DNA of 64,000 bases from Prevotellaceae bacterium UBA1710. Lineage in GTDB: Bacteria > Bacteroidota > Bacteroidia > Bacteroidales > Bacteroidaceae. The notes under the pieces are model-generated. The model saw only the letters and a program-made list of their open reading frames with translations, did no database searches and was not told the origin of the DNA. Made by a program: the position numbers and the translations under genes. This document shows, in pieces, positions 1 to 9,117 of the stretch. Numbering within the stretch: the stretch's first letter is position 1; every line of letters starts with the position of its first letter. The stretch spans positions 20,649 to 84,648 of the forward strand of contig DCJC01000006.1 in the NCBI GenBank assembly GCA_002317355.1, written 5' to 3'.

Positions 1-760
1 CCCAAACGATTGGCTTATGCTGAATGTAACCGAGCTTGCTTGCGTCAAGGCGTGGAACACCGAGAAGGTCTGCAAGTCCATCGAGCTTATCCTGTGGCTG
101 CTCAACCTCATAGATAATGATGGCATTGTCCATATCACCGCCCTTGATAAGGTTAGCCTGAAGGAGAGGCATGATATCGCGTACGAATACGAAAGTACGT
201 GCTGGAGCTATCTCCTTAGAGAAGTCCTCGATGTTGTCGATTGTAGCAAACTGAGAGTTGATGAACTTTGACTCAAAAGAGCACATTGCTGTGATAGAGA
301 ACTGCTCATCAGGAAGGATTGTGATGCATGAACCTGTATTCTCGTCCTTCACCTCAATCTTGTTGCGGATGATGTAATAGTCTTTTGGTGCGTTCTGTTC
401 CTGAATACCAATCTCGTTGATTTTCTCTACGTACATGATTGCAGAGCCATCAAGGATTGGGAACTCAGGACCATTAACCTGAATAAGACAGTTATCAATG
501 CCGAGAGCATAAAGTGCGGCAAGGCCATGCTCTACTGTTGAGACACGGGCATCGCCCTTTGCGAGTACTGTACCACGCTGAGTATCAACTACATTCTCAG
601 CAATAGCATCGATGATAGGCATACCATCAAGATCAATACGCTGAATCTTATAACCTGTATTCTCAGGGGCAGGATTGAATGTAACTGTTAGGCTGAGACC
701 CGTGTGAAGTCCTTTGCCACAAAGAGAAAAACTGCCTTTAAGAGTTGTTTGCTTTAACAC
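1..760 (-). CDS. lpxC: UDP-3-O-acyl-N-acetylglucosamine deacetylase, 5' part (probably LpxC-FabZ fusion)
   Basis: This is the N-terminal 253 residues of LpxC, the zinc deacetylase that commits UDP-acyl-GlcNAc to lipid A synthesis in the cytoplasm. The gene runs off the window start. The start is GTG at 760: an in-frame TAG lies just upstream and translation gives MLKQTTLKGSFSLCGKGLHTG, the family's usual N-terminus. The STVEHGLAAL segment carries the first zinc-ligand histidine region; the second (HKxxD) region lies beyond the window. It follows lpxD by 54 bp in the same direction, so the two are probably cotranscribed. In Bacteroidetes LpxC is normally fused to FabZ; that is family knowledge and cannot be seen here. 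Confidence 0.93.
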   Translation of the reverse strand, partial: MLKQTTLKGSFSLCGKGLHTGLSLTVTFNPAPENTGYKIQRIDLDGMPIIDAIAENVVDTQRGTVLAKGDARVSTVEHGLAALYALGIDNCLIQVNGPEFPILDGSAIMYVEKINEIGIQEQNAPKDYYIIRNKIEVKDENTGSCITILPDEQFSITAMCSFESKFINSQFATIDNIEDFSKEIAPARTFVFVRDIMPLLQANLIKGGDMDNAIIIYEVEQPQDKLDGLADLLGVPRLDASKLGYIQHKPIVW

Positions 761-814
761 GACTTTCTAATTTTGTATTATGTACTGCGTACGTTATCTG
801 ATTCCTTAATCTTT

Positions 815-1861
815 TTATTTTTCTGCAAGTTTTGCTTCGAGTTCTGCAATCTTCTTCTGCATCTCGTCCATCTGACGATACATATCAGGAAGACGACGGA
901 AGACTGCCTGTGAACGGAAATACTGCTTCATTGGCATTGGAGGTGTACCGATAAGCTGCTCACCATCCTTGATATTTCCAGGAACACCACTCTGAGCTCC
1001 GAGCATTACACGGTTACCAATCCGGATATGGCCTGCGAGACCTACCTGACCACCGAACATACACCACTCTCCTACCTTTGTGCTTCCAGCAACACCTACC
1101 TGAGCAGACATTACGGTATTTGCACCGATATCAGTATTGTGGGCAATCTGAACGAGGTTATCGAGCTTAACACCCTTGCGAACGAATGTGCTACCCATTG
1201 TTGAACGGTCAACACATGTATTTGCTCCAATCTCAACGTTATCCTCGATTGTTACGATACCAATCTGTGGAATCTTGTCGTAGCCATCTCCTGAAGGAGC
1301 GAATCCGAAACCATCAGCACCGATAACACATCCTGCGTGGAGAATACAGTTATTACCAACCTTACAGTGATGATAAACAACTGCGTTGCTATAGATTTCA
1401 GTATTGCTACCTACGCTTGCCTTCTCACCGATGGTTACGTGTGGATGCAGAACACAACCATCACCAATTACAACACCAGGACCGATTGCAACGAAAGGAC
1501 CGATGTAACAATCCTTACCGATTGTAGCAGTCTCGTCGATGAAAGCGAGAGAACTGATGCCCTTCTTCTTTGGCTTAAGAGAAGCATAGAGTTGAAGGAG
1601 CTTTGCCACAGCCTCGTATGCGCTCTTTACTCGAATGAGAGTTGCTGATACTGGACGTTCAAGCTGAAGGCTCTCGTCAACAAGTACAACACTTGACTGT
1701 GTATCGTAGATGTAATGAGTATATTTCTGATTTGAAAGGAAAGAGATGCAACCAGGGCGTCCTTCCTCTATCTTGGCAAAGTCATTGACGGTGGCATTTT
1801 CGTCACCTTCTACTCGACCTTGTATGAGTTCTGCGATTTGTTTTGCTGAAAATTCCATCAT
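815..1861 (-). CDS. lpxD: UDP-3-O-(3-hydroxyacyl)glucosamine N-acyltransferase
   Basis: LpxD adds the second 3-hydroxyacyl chain (N-linked) to UDP-3-O-acyl-glucosamine in lipid A synthesis, one step after LpxC. The 348 residues have an N-terminal uridine-binding part, then a long left-handed beta-helix of hexapeptide repeats (residues about 105-300, many I-G-x-x-x units), then a C-terminal helical tail rich in Met, Glu and Lys. The catalytic-type His lies in the [11 protein letters not shown] segment. Two adjacent ATGs (1861 and 1858) are possible starts. A consensus promoter lies 17 bp upstream, so this gene probably heads the lpxD-lpxC operon. Confidence 0.97.
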   Translation of the reverse strand: MMEFSAKQIAELIQGRVEGDENATVNDFAKIEEGRPGCISFLSNQKYTHYIYDTQSSVVLVDESLQLERPVSATLIRVKSAYEAVAKLLQLYASLKPKKKGISSLAFIDETATIGKDCYIGPFVAIGPGVVIGDGCVLHPHVTIGEKASVGSNTEIYSNAVVYHHCKVGNNCILHAGCVIGADGFGFAPSGDGYDKIPQIGIVTIEDNVEIGANTCVDRSTMGSTFVRKGVKLDNLVQIAHNTDIGANTVMSAQVGVAGSTKVGEWCMFGGQVGLAGHIRIGNRVMLGAQSGVPGNIKDGEQLIGTPPMPMKQYFRSQAVFRRLPDMYRQMDEMQKKIAELEAKLAEK

Positions 1862-1877
1862 AATGAAAAATTTGATG

Positions 1878-1885
1878 CAAATTTA
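1878..1885 (-). promoter_or_regulatory. Bacteroidetes -7 box for lpxD
   Basis: On the minus strand TAAATTTG matches TAnnTTTG. A TTTC sits 20 bp further upstream as a weak -33 element. It lies between the pyrF terminator and lpxD. Confidence 0.6.
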
Positions 1886-1989
1886 CGAAAAATTATCGAG
1901 AATACGAAAACTTTGGCAGAGTTTTTGCGTTTCCTTAGAGTTTTTAGAACATCATTAGGTAAAAAAATACTAATTAACAGAAGAAAAAA

Positions 1990-2025
1990 CGGGATAGCAT
2001 GCATTTTTGCACACTATCCCGTTAA
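1990..2025 (-). terminator. Rho-independent terminator of the pyrF operon
   Basis: Ten-bp perfect arms (AACGGGATAG at 1990-1999, CTATCCCGTT at 2016-2025) enclose a 16-nt loop. In the minus direction the stem is followed by TTTTTTCTTC. It closes the phoH-to-pyrF gene run before lpxD. Confidence 0.9.
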
Positions 2026-2068
2026 TTTATCTTTTACCGAAATGTTCTGTTCCGATTAGAGAAAACAC

Positions 2069-2893
2069 TTAAATCTTTGCAAGTTCTGCAGCCATCTCCA
2101 CCTGCAGTTCCTTTGCCTTCTCACCTGCAACCTTTGCGAAGTTCTCGGTGTTGTCAGCATAGATGATACCACGTGAAGAGTTAACGAGCAAACCGCAGTC
2201 CTTGATGATGCCATACTTGCATACATCCTGAAGGCTACCACCCTGAGCACCAACACCTGGTACGAGCAAGAATGCGTTAGGAGCAGACTTACGAATATCC
2301 GTGAACATCTCACCACGTGTAGCACCAACGACATACATCATATTGTCGTCATTACCCCACTCCTGCGACTTACGGATTACCTTCTCAAAGAGACGCTCGC
2401 CTTCCTTGTCTTCTGTAAGCTGGAAGTCGAAAGAGCCCTTGTTACTTGTAAGTGCAAGAAGGATTACCCACTTATTATCATATCCGTCAAGGAAAGGAGT
2501 AACAGAATCCTCACCCATATAAGGCGCAACTGTCAGAGCATCAACATCATACTCACCAAAGAATGTACGAGCATACATCTTTGAAGTATTGCCGATATCA
2601 CCACGCTTAGCATCAGCGATGATGAACTGCTCAGGATAGTTTTCCTTGAGGTACTTAACGGTCTTCTCGAATGCCATCAAGCCCTTCACACCAAATGCCT
2701 CGTAGAATGCAAGATTTGGCTTGTAAGCCACACAATAAGGTGCAGTTGCATCAATGATAGCCTTGTTGAACGCGAAGATTGGATCCTCTTCCTTAAGAAG
2801 ATGCTCTGGAACCTTCTTCAAGTCAACGTCAAGACCTACACAAAGGAATGACTTCTTGTCGAATATCTGTTTTACAAGTTCGTTACGTGTCAT
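2069..2893 (-). CDS. pyrF: Orotidine 5'-phosphate decarboxylase
   Basis: PyrF converts OMP to UMP, the last step of de novo pyrimidine synthesis. The 274 residues fit the longer (type 2) OMP decarboxylases. The catalytic DxKxxD motif appears as DAKRGD at residues 94-99, and the phosphate-binding loop as VPGVGAQGG near residue 211. The gene is last in the minus-strand run, 20 bp after a small ORF, and is followed by a strong terminator. Confidence 0.97.
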   Translation of the reverse strand: MTRNELVKQIFDKKSFLCVGLDVDLKKVPEHLLKEEDPIFAFNKAIIDATAPYCVAYKPNLAFYEAFGVKGLMAFEKTVKYLKENYPEQFIIADAKRGDIGNTSKMYARTFFGEYDVDALTVAPYMGEDSVTPFLDGYDNKWVILLALTSNKGSFDFQLTEDKEGERLFEKVIRKSQEWGNDDNMMYVVGATRGEMFTDIRKSAPNAFLLVPGVGAQGGSLQDVCKYGIIKDCGLLVNSSRGIIYADNTENFAKVAGEKAKELQVEMAAELAKI

Positions 2894-2913
2894 AATTGTA
2901 TTTTATTTAAAGT

Positions 2914-3060
2914 TTATTTAGGAAGCTCTGTCTTTGGAAGTTCGACATTATTTTCAGGCACACGCTGACTGTCAAACATACGATTGATAAACTCAGTTGC
3001 GTTAACGGTTTTTTCTCCGTTATCTTCCTTCTTTCTTGTTATTGTCGTAAACTTTGCCAT
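2914..3060 (-). CDS. Small conserved-looking protein of unknown function (48 aa)
   Basis: I do not recognise a family. The chosen start at 3060 (MAKFTTITRKKEDNGEKT) drops a hydrophobic 19-residue extension whose coding DNA is low-complexity spacer. The product is hydrophilic, with a basic N-terminus and an acidic, proline-containing C-terminus (two copies of ELPK at the end). It sits between prfA (80 bp upstream) and pyrF (20 bp downstream), so it is probably cotranscribed. Confidence 0.5.
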   Translation of the reverse strand: MAKFTTITRKKEDNGEKTVNATEFINRMFDSQRVPENNVELPKTELPK

Positions 3061-3102
3061 AATAAAATATTGATCGATAAGAATAATCAGAACCAATTCA
3101 TA

Positions 3103-3136
3103 ATTATCCATTATCAATTATTAATTATCAATTAGC
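3103..3136. repeat. Iterated AT-rich spacer tract
   Basis: The spacer between prfA and the small ORF consists of imperfect repeats of the word AATTATCAATTATT. The same word, in reverse complement, forms the hisI-hisE spacer at 22204-22240. Confidence 0.7.
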
Positions 3137-3140
3137 TTGC

Positions 3141-4241
3141 TTAGAGCTCTGCTTCCTTCATGCGCTCTGCGTTCTCGGCTACGGTGAGGGCATCAATCAT
3201 TGCCTGGATATCACCACCGAGGAAACCGCTGAGGTCATGTGTTGTAAAACCGATACGGTGATCGGTTACACGGCCCTGAGGGAAGTTGTATGTACGGATC
3301 TTAGCCGAACGGTCACCTGTTGAGACAAGTGACTTACGACGGTTTGCAATATCGTCAACATACTTCTGATGCTCACGGTCGTAGATATATGTACGAAGAC
3401 GAGCAAGAGCACGCTCCTTATTCTTTGGCTGGTCACGAGTCTCAGTACACTCGATGAGGATTTCCTCTGTCTCGCCTGTATTTGGGTTCTTCCACATATA
3501 GCGGGCACGTACACCAGACTCAACCTTGTTTACGTTCTGACCACCAGCACCTGAAGAACGGAATGTATCCCACTTGATCTCACCCTCGTTGATTGAAACC
3601 TCGAATGGGTCAGCCTCAGGAAGTACGGCAACGGTAGCAGCAGATGTCTGCATACGACCGTTTGACTCTGTAACAGGCACACGCTGAACACGATGCACAC
3701 CAGACTCATACTTGAGTACGCCATACACATCATCACCACTAACGGCGAAGTCGATTTCCTTAAAGCCACCAACAGCACCTTCAGAAACATCAGTTACACT
3801 GAGCTGCCAACCCTTAGTCTCGCAGAAACGCTTGTACATCTGGAAGAGGTCACCAGCGAAGAGACAAGCCTCGTCGCCACCTGTTCCTGCACGAATTTCC
3901 ATCTGAACATTCTTGGCATCCTCAGGATCCTTAGGGATAAGAGCAATCTTTACCTCTTCCTCAAGTGATGGCTGAAGTGCCTCATTCTCTGCAAGTTGTT
4001 CACGTGCCATCTCCTTCATATCAGGGTCTGACTCGTTAACGAGGATATCCTTTGCCTCTGCGATTGCCTCAAGGCAGTCAATATAGCGCTGACGGATCTT
4101 CATGATATCCTCAAGATCCTTATATTCCTTTGTAAGTTTGACGTATCTCTGCTGGTCGCCAATCACATTAGGGTCTGTGATGAGGGTACTTACCTCCTCA
4201 TAACGGCTCTCAAGACCGTCAAGTTTATCTAGTATATTCAT
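3141..4241 (-). CDS. prfA: Peptide chain release factor 1
   Basis: RF1 terminates translation at UAA and UAG. The 366 residues are full length. The codon-recognition tripeptide is PVT at residues 189-191 (the PxT class that defines RF1, against SPF in RF2). The peptidyl-tRNA hydrolysis motif GGQ is at 233-235, within SSGAGGQNVNKVESGVR. The gene lies between purM (151 bp upstream) and the 48-aa ORF. Confidence 0.98.
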   Translation of the reverse strand: MNILDKLDGLESRYEEVSTLITDPNVIGDQQRYVKLTKEYKDLEDIMKIRQRYIDCLEAIAEAKDILVNESDPDMKEMAREQLAENEALQPSLEEEVKIALIPKDPEDAKNVQMEIRAGTGGDEACLFAGDLFQMYKRFCETKGWQLSVTDVSEGAVGGFKEIDFAVSGDDVYGVLKYESGVHRVQRVPVTESNGRMQTSAATVAVLPEADPFEVSINEGEIKWDTFRSSGAGGQNVNKVESGVRARYMWKNPNTGETEEILIECTETRDQPKNKERALARLRTYIYDREHQKYVDDIANRRKSLVSTGDRSAKIRTYNFPQGRVTDHRIGFTTHDLSGFLGGDIQAMIDALTVAENAERMKEAEL

Positions 4242-4392
4242 AGCCTAACCAAGCCTTCCCAAAGGGAAAGATGTTTTATAGTATTGCCGATAAAGGAATA
4301 TCCATTACGACAACATACGAATAATTATATATAAAGAAGTTGTTGCAAAATCTATATCGCAGCCCTCCCTTTTGGGGAGAACACGGGTAAGC

Positions 4393-5559
4393 TTAGTAAT
4401 TAAACTCTCCGAACTCAGATTTGATTGTTAATGACTTCTTTCCTTCCTCGATGTGACCAACGATCTGTGCATCGATATTGAAGCTCTTAGAGATAGCGAT
4501 AACCTTCTCTGCAACCTCTGGACGAACATAGATCTCCATACGGTGGCCCATATTGAATACCTGATACATCTCCTTCCAGTCTGTACCACTCTCATCGTGA
4601 ATCATCTTGAACAATGGAGGAACAGGGAACATATTATCCTTGATAACCTTGCAGTCATCGCTTACGAAGTGGAGCACCTTTGTCTGAGCACCACCTGTAC
4701 AATGTACCATACCGTGAATCTCTGGACGGAGTTCATCGAGCAAGCGCTTGATAACAGGAGCGTATGTACGTGTTGGAGAAAGAACCATCTGACCAGCGTT
4801 AACACCCTCAACCTCAGTTGGATCAGTAAGCTTCTTTGTACCGCTATAGACGAGATCATCAGGAACAGCCTTATCATAGCTCTCAGGATACTTCTCAGCA
4901 AGATACTTTGAGAACACATCATGACGTGCAGAAGTGAGTCCATTAGAACCCATACCACCATTATAGCACTTCTCGTAAGTTGCCTGACCTGTAGAAGAAA
5001 GACCTACGATAACATCACCAGGACGGATGTTAGCATTGTCGATAACGTCAGAACGCTTCATACGACAAGTAACTGTAGAGTCAACGATGATAGTACGGGT
5101 GAGGTCGCCTACATCAGCAGTCTCACCACCTGTTGGGTAGATACCGATACCCATCTCACGCATCTCGCTGAGGAGTTCGTCAGTACCATTGATAACAGCA
5201 GAGATAACCTCACCAGGAACCAGCATCTTATTGCGGCCGATGGTTGATGAAACGAGGATATTGTCCACAGCACCTACACAGAGGAGGTCGTCTGTATTCA
5301 TCACGATAGCATCCTGAGCGATACCCTTCCATACAGAGAGGTCGCCAGTCTCCTTCCAGTACATATAAGCCAATGAAGACTTAGTACCTGCACCGTCAGC
5401 GTGCATAATGTTACAATACTCAGGATCACCACCGAGGATATCAGGGATGATCTTACAGAATGCCTGTGGGAAGACACCTTTGTCAATGTTCTTGATAGCG
5501 TTGTGCACATCTTCCTTTGCAGCACTCACGCCTCGCATCATATATCTGTTGTTGTTCAT
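4393..5559 (-). CDS. purM: Phosphoribosylformylglycinamidine cyclo-ligase (AIR synthetase)
   Basis: PurM closes the imidazole ring of AIR with ATP in purine synthesis. The 388-residue protein has the PurM-type ATP-binding N-terminal half (HADGAGTKSSLAYMY near 50-65, AQDAIVMNTDDLLCVGA near 82-98, TGGETADVGD near 142-151) and a C-terminal half with MVHCTGGAQTKV. It is the longer version seen in Bacteroidetes. It lies 86 bp after aroE across an iterated spacer and belongs to the same minus-strand run as purC. Confidence 0.96.
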   Translation of the reverse strand: MNNNRYMMRGVSAAKEDVHNAIKNIDKGVFPQAFCKIIPDILGGDPEYCNIMHADGAGTKSSLAYMYWKETGDLSVWKGIAQDAIVMNTDDLLCVGAVDNILVSSTIGRNKMLVPGEVISAVINGTDELLSEMREMGIGIYPTGGETADVGDLTRTIIVDSTVTCRMKRSDVIDNANIRPGDVIVGLSSTGQATYEKCYNGGMGSNGLTSARHDVFSKYLAEKYPESYDKAVPDDLVYSGTKKLTDPTEVEGVNAGQMVLSPTRTYAPVIKRLLDELRPEIHGMVHCTGGAQTKVLHFVSDDCKVIKDNMFPVPPLFKMIHDESGTDWKEMYQVFNMGHRMEIYVRPEVAEKVIAISKSFNIDAQIVGHIEEGKKSLTIKSEFGEFNY

Positions 5560-5574
5560 AATTTCAGTTTGCTC

Positions 5575-5645
5575 TTTCTACTTTACCCTTTACTCTTTAC
5601 ACTTTACACTTTACACTTTACCCTTTACCCTTTACTCTCTACACA
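5575..5645. repeat. Heptamer-like iterated tract (CTTTACC/ACTTTAC words)
   Basis: The aroE-purM spacer is almost entirely CTTTACC, CTTTACA and TTTACTC words in tandem. It is one of many locus-specific short-word tracts between co-directional genes in this window. Confidence 0.85.
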
Positions 5646-6386
5646 TCAACGATTCCAGATACTCCATCCCTCTTCAGCCTGAAGCAGAAGCATCTCGAGT
5701 CCATTCTTAATGGTAGCACCCATTTCCTTACCCTTACGGAGGAAGAGTGTCTCCTCTGGATTATAAATAAGGTCATAAAGGAGTGTTGACTTATCCATTG
5801 CCTCGTATGGAAGCTGTGGATACTCGTCAAAATGTGGTGACATACCGCATGGAGTACAGTTGACAATAACATTATACTCCTTTATTAATTCAGGTGTAAT
5901 TTGATCATACTGGATGGTATCGTCAAGAACTCTACGACTCACCTTAACGGTCTCAAGTCCAAGTTTACGAAGACCATATTCCACAGCCTTAGAAGCACCA
6001 CCTGTACCGAGGATTAACGCCTTCTTATGCTCTGGACGAAGGAGAGGCTGGATGCTATTCACGAAACCAACCACATCGGAGTTATAGCCATGGAGCATCA
6101 CCTTACCAGGTCCACGCTCCACCTTGACAACATTCACAGCACCTATTGCCGTTGCCTCAGGAGACACGGTATCAAGGTAACTCATCACCTGCTCCTTATA
6201 AGGAATGGTGACATTGAAACCAGAGAGCTCAGGATTACCCTGTATCACCTCGGGGAGCTCAGTGATAGCAGGTATCTCAAAGTTCTCGTATGTGGCATTT
6301 ACGCCCTCGTTTCTGAACTTCTCATTGAAATATCCCATTGAGAAGGAATGGCCAAGAGGATAGCCTATAAGTCCGTATTTCTTCAT
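5646..6386 (-). CDS. aroE: Shikimate dehydrogenase
   Basis: AroE reduces 3-dehydroshikimate with NADPH on the way to aromatic amino acids and menaquinone. The substrate-site SFS is at residues 14-16, the catalytic Lys of NVTIPYKE is K64, GAVN places N85, and D104 lies in YNSD. The nucleotide-binding GTGGASKA is at 127-134. At 246 residues it is slightly shorter than the usual 270. It starts 14 bp after menG, consistent with one transcript. Confidence 0.96.
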   Translation of the reverse strand: MKKYGLIGYPLGHSFSMGYFNEKFRNEGVNATYENFEIPAITELPEVIQGNPELSGFNVTIPYKEQVMSYLDTVSPEATAIGAVNVVKVERGPGKVMLHGYNSDVVGFVNSIQPLLRPEHKKALILGTGGASKAVEYGLRKLGLETVKVSRRVLDDTIQYDQITPELIKEYNVIVNCTPCGMSPHFDEYPQLPYEAMDKSTLLYDLIYNPEETLFLRKGKEMGATIKNGLEMLLLQAEEGWSIWNR

Positions 6387-6400
6387 TGAATATGATTCAA

Positions 6401-7135
6401 TTATTTTCTTGCAAAATACATTGTGCAGATGCCGAATGTGAGTCGTGTGAACGACGCCTCGGCAAAGCCTATTTTCCTTAGTATCTCCACCATCGTCTCA
6501 CCTTGTGGGAATGCCGCAATAGTCTTATTTAGATAAGAATAGGCATTTGAGTCGTGGGAGATGAGTCTGCCGTAGATAGGCAGAACAGTGCCGCTATAGA
6601 TGCCGAACAACTGCTTCATAGGGAAAGAAACTGGTGTGGTGAGTTCAATGATACTCAGTACTCCACCCTCCCGAAGCACACGGTACATCTCGCGGAGTCC
6701 GCATTCCAAGTCCTGGAAATTCCTTATTCCGAAGGCTGCAGTCACAGCATCGAATGAGTCATTGTCGAATGACAGATGCAGACAATCCTCCTTTGCAAAG
6801 GAGATAACATCAGAAAGTCCGAGACGAGCAACTTTCTCTCTGCCTACCTGCATCATACCCTCAGAGATATCCGCACCTATGAGTGTCTCAGGATGCAGCA
6901 TCTGTGCCTGAAGGATGGCGAAGTCACCTGTACCGGTGGCAATGTCGAGTATCTTCTTCGGACTATATGGCACAAGCGCTTTAACAGCCTTCTTGCGCCA
7001 GTATTTATCAATATCCCATGAGAGGCGATGGTTAAGGGTATCGTAGGTAGGGGCTATGTTGTCGAACATAGTCTCTACCAACTTACCTTTTTCACCCTCA
7101 CCGTCGTAGGGTTTTATGGTTTCTTGTTCGTACAC
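6401..7135 (-). CDS. menG: Demethylmenaquinone methyltransferase
   Basis: This UbiE/MenG family enzyme methylates demethylmenaquinone with SAM, the last menaquinone step; Bacteroidales make menaquinone rather than ubiquinone, which favours menG as the role. The SAM-binding motif I is [10 protein letters not shown] at residues 64-73, followed by the family segments [15 protein letters not shown] and [12 protein letters not shown]. The 244-residue length is typical. It is nearly contiguous with purC (3 bp) and aroE (14 bp). Confidence 0.95.
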   Translation of the reverse strand: MYEQETIKPYDGEGEKGKLVETMFDNIAPTYDTLNHRLSWDIDKYWRKKAVKALVPYSPKKILDIATGTGDFAILQAQMLHPETLIGADISEGMMQVGREKVARLGLSDVISFAKEDCLHLSFDNDSFDAVTAAFGIRNFQDLECGLREMYRVLREGGVLSIIELTTPVSFPMKQLFGIYSGTVLPIYGRLISHDSNAYSYLNKTIAAFPQGETMVEILRKIGFAEASFTRLTFGICTMYFARK

Positions 7136-7138
7136 TAT

Positions 7139-8086
7139 TTACTTATTAGCAAGGTACTCAGAAACGTTCTTCTCGATACGAGCTGCGATATCGCCAGTCT
7201 CCTTGGCACGGTCGAACTTCTCGCCTACGATGTGCTCGTAGAGCTCGATGTAACGATCAGATACGCTCTCTGCATACTCGTCAGTAATCTCTGGCATAAC
7301 CTGACCAGGCTCGTTCATGAAATCGTGCTCGATAAGCCACTGGCGAACGAACTCCTTAGAGAGTTGCTTCTGTGGCTCGCCCTTTGCAAACTTCTCCTCG
7401 TAGCCCTCAGCATAGAAGTAACGTGAAGAGTCTGGAGTGTGGATCTCGTCGATGAGGTAAACCTTACCGTCACGCTTACCGAACTCATACTTTGTATCAA
7501 CAAGGATAAGACCCTGCTTAGCTGCGATTTCCTGGCCACGAGCGAAGAGCTTGCGTGTGTAGTCCTCCATTACAGCATAGTCCTCAGCAGAAACGATACC
7601 CTGAGCGATGATTTCCTCCTTAGAGATGTTAAGGTCGTGACCCTCGTCAGCCTTAGTTGTAGGAGTGATGATTGGCTCTGGGAAACGCTGGTTCTCCTTC
7701 ATGCCTTCTGGAAGCTTAACGCCACAGATCTCACGGCAGCCGTTCTTGTAGTCGCGCCATGCAGAACCAGTAAGGATGCCACGGATGATCATCTCAACAC
7801 GGAAGCCCTCGCACTTCAGACCTACAGTAACCTGTGGATCAGGAGTAGCCAACTTCCAGTTAGGACAGATATCAGTAGTTGCGTCAAGGAACTTGGCAGC
7901 AATCTGATTCAGAACCTGTCCCTTGAATGGAATACCCTTAGACAAGATGACATCGAATGCTGAGATACGGTCTGTTGCAACCATTACCATCAGATCATCA
8001 TTGATTGTGTACACGTCACGAACCTTACCGTGATAAACGGCGGTCTGACCCTTAAAGTTAAACTCAGTCTTTGTTAATGCGTTCAT
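7139..8086 (-). CDS. purC: SAICAR synthetase (phosphoribosylaminoimidazole-succinocarboxamide synthase)
   Basis: PurC joins aspartate to CAIR using ATP in purine synthesis. Family segments include [48 protein letters not shown] and the C-terminal [27 protein letters not shown] region. The start is ATG at 8086 (MNALTKTEF, 315 residues), matching the usual N-terminus; an in-frame TTG at 8101 would add five residues. The start overlaps the 3' end of phoH by about 20 bp, suggesting translational coupling. Confidence 0.96.
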   Translation of the reverse strand: MNALTKTEFNFKGQTAVYHGKVRDVYTINDDLMVMVATDRISAFDVILSKGIPFKGQVLNQIAAKFLDATTDICPNWKLATPDPQVTVGLKCEGFRVEMIIRGILTGSAWRDYKNGCREICGVKLPEGMKENQRFPEPIITPTTKADEGHDLNISKEEIIAQGIVSAEDYAVMEDYTRKLFARGQEIAAKQGLILVDTKYEFGKRDGKVYLIDEIHTPDSSRYFYAEGYEEKFAKGEPQKQLSKEFVRQWLIEHDFMNEPGQVMPEITDEYAESVSDRYIELYEHIVGEKFDRAKETGDIAARIEKNVSEYLANK

Positions 8087-9017
8087 TGTTGTATTTATCA
8101 AAAGCGTTTACTATTCTTGTTACCAGTTTATGACGAACGATATCCTTGTCGTTCATCTTGATGATGGATATTCCTTCTGTATCCTTCAGCACATCCATTG
8201 CCACGGCAAGACCACTCTTCACGCTATGTGGCAGATCGACCTGTGTCATATCGCCCGTGATGATCATCTTTGTGTTCCATCCCATACGGGTGAGGAACAT
8301 CTTGATCTGAGCCGATGTAGTATTCTGTGCCTCGTCGAGAATCACCACAGCATCACTCAATGTTCTGCCTCGCATGAATGCAAGTGGAGCTATCTGTATG
8401 ATTTTCTTCTCCATCATATCCTGCAGCTTCACAGCAGGAATCATATCCTCAAGGGCATCATAGAGAGGCTGAAGATATGGATCAATCTTCTCTTTCATGT
8501 CACCCGGAAGGAATCCGAGTTTCTCACCTGCCTCTACAGCTGGGCGCGAAAGTATTATTCTCTTTGCCGTCTTCTCCTTGAGAGCCTTTACGGCAAGAGC
8601 GATACCGAGGTATGTCTTACCTGTTCCGGCTGGTCCTACGGCAAAGACCATGTCATTCTCGTTGAAAGCGTCCACAATCTGTTGCTGATTGGCAGAGCGT
8701 GAACGGATTGGACGACCAGAGATATTATACAGCAAGGCATCATCACTTCCGTCGCCCTTGGTAGGGTTACCCTTTATTATGTCAAGAATATCCTCATCGC
8801 TGATAGTATTGAACTTCAGCAGATGACGACGTATCTTTTCTATGTTCTCTTCAAAGCGACACATCTCCTCCTCGTCTCCGAGAACACGGATCACATTGTC
8901 GCGAGCAACTATTCTCAACTTTGGATAAAGCGACTTGATGATCTGAAGGTGGCAGTTGCCAACACCATACAGTTCAACTGGGTCGATATCCTCAATTACT
9001 ATATGCTTTTCTATCAA
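8064..9017 (-). CDS. phoH: PhoH-like ATPase
   Basis: The C-terminal two thirds is a PhoH ATPase: Walker A GPAGTGKT at 128-135, the sensor-like [19 protein letters not shown] with Walker B near 213-231, and TGDMTQVDL. The N-terminal 70 residues form a KH-like nucleic-acid-binding region, as in YbeZ-type PhoH proteins linked to RNA metabolism. The start codon is TTG at 9017 ([13 protein letters not shown]); no ATG fits better. It probably heads the phoH-purC-menG-aroE-purM-prfA-pyrF run and is divergent from the DUF5715 gene. Confidence 0.93.
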   Translation of the reverse strand: MIEKHIVIEDIDPVELYGVGNCHLQIIKSLYPKLRIVARDNVIRVLGDEEEMCRFEENIEKIRRHLLKFNTISDEDILDIIKGNPTKGDGSDDALLYNISGRPIRSRSANQQQIVDAFNENDMVFAVGPAGTGKTYLGIALAVKALKEKTAKRIILSRPAVEAGEKLGFLPGDMKEKIDPYLQPLYDALEDMIPAVKLQDMMEKKIIQIAPLAFMRGRTLSDAVVILDEAQNTTSAQIKMFLTRMGWNTKMIITGDMTQVDLPHSVKSGLAVAMDVLKDTEGISIIKMNDKDIVRHKLVTRIVNAFDKYNNERINKD

Positions 9018-9045
9018 TTTTTCGTATTACTATAAAATTTTTCTG

Positions 9046-9053
9046 CAAAATTA
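9046..9053 (-). promoter_or_regulatory. Candidate -7 box for phoH
   Basis: TAATTTTG on the minus strand matches TAnnTTTG, 29 bp upstream of the TTG start. The -33 element is weak. Confidence 0.5.
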
Positions 9054-9085
9054 CAAAAAGGTTTTCATATTTCATCATTTTTTCG

Positions 9086-9093
9086 TATCTTTG
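9086..9093 (+). promoter_or_regulatory. -7 box for the DUF5715 gene
   Basis: TATCTTTG lies 24 bp upstream of the ATG at 9118 and is back to back with the phoH promoter. Confidence 0.6.
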
Positions 9094-9117
9094 TGCCACA
9101 AAATAGAAAAAAATCGT

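Noticed and set aside
17..271. Plus-strand ORF opposite lpxC
   Set aside because: The minus strand gives a perfect LpxC N-terminus with a GTG start; the plus frame is a shadow without family resemblance.
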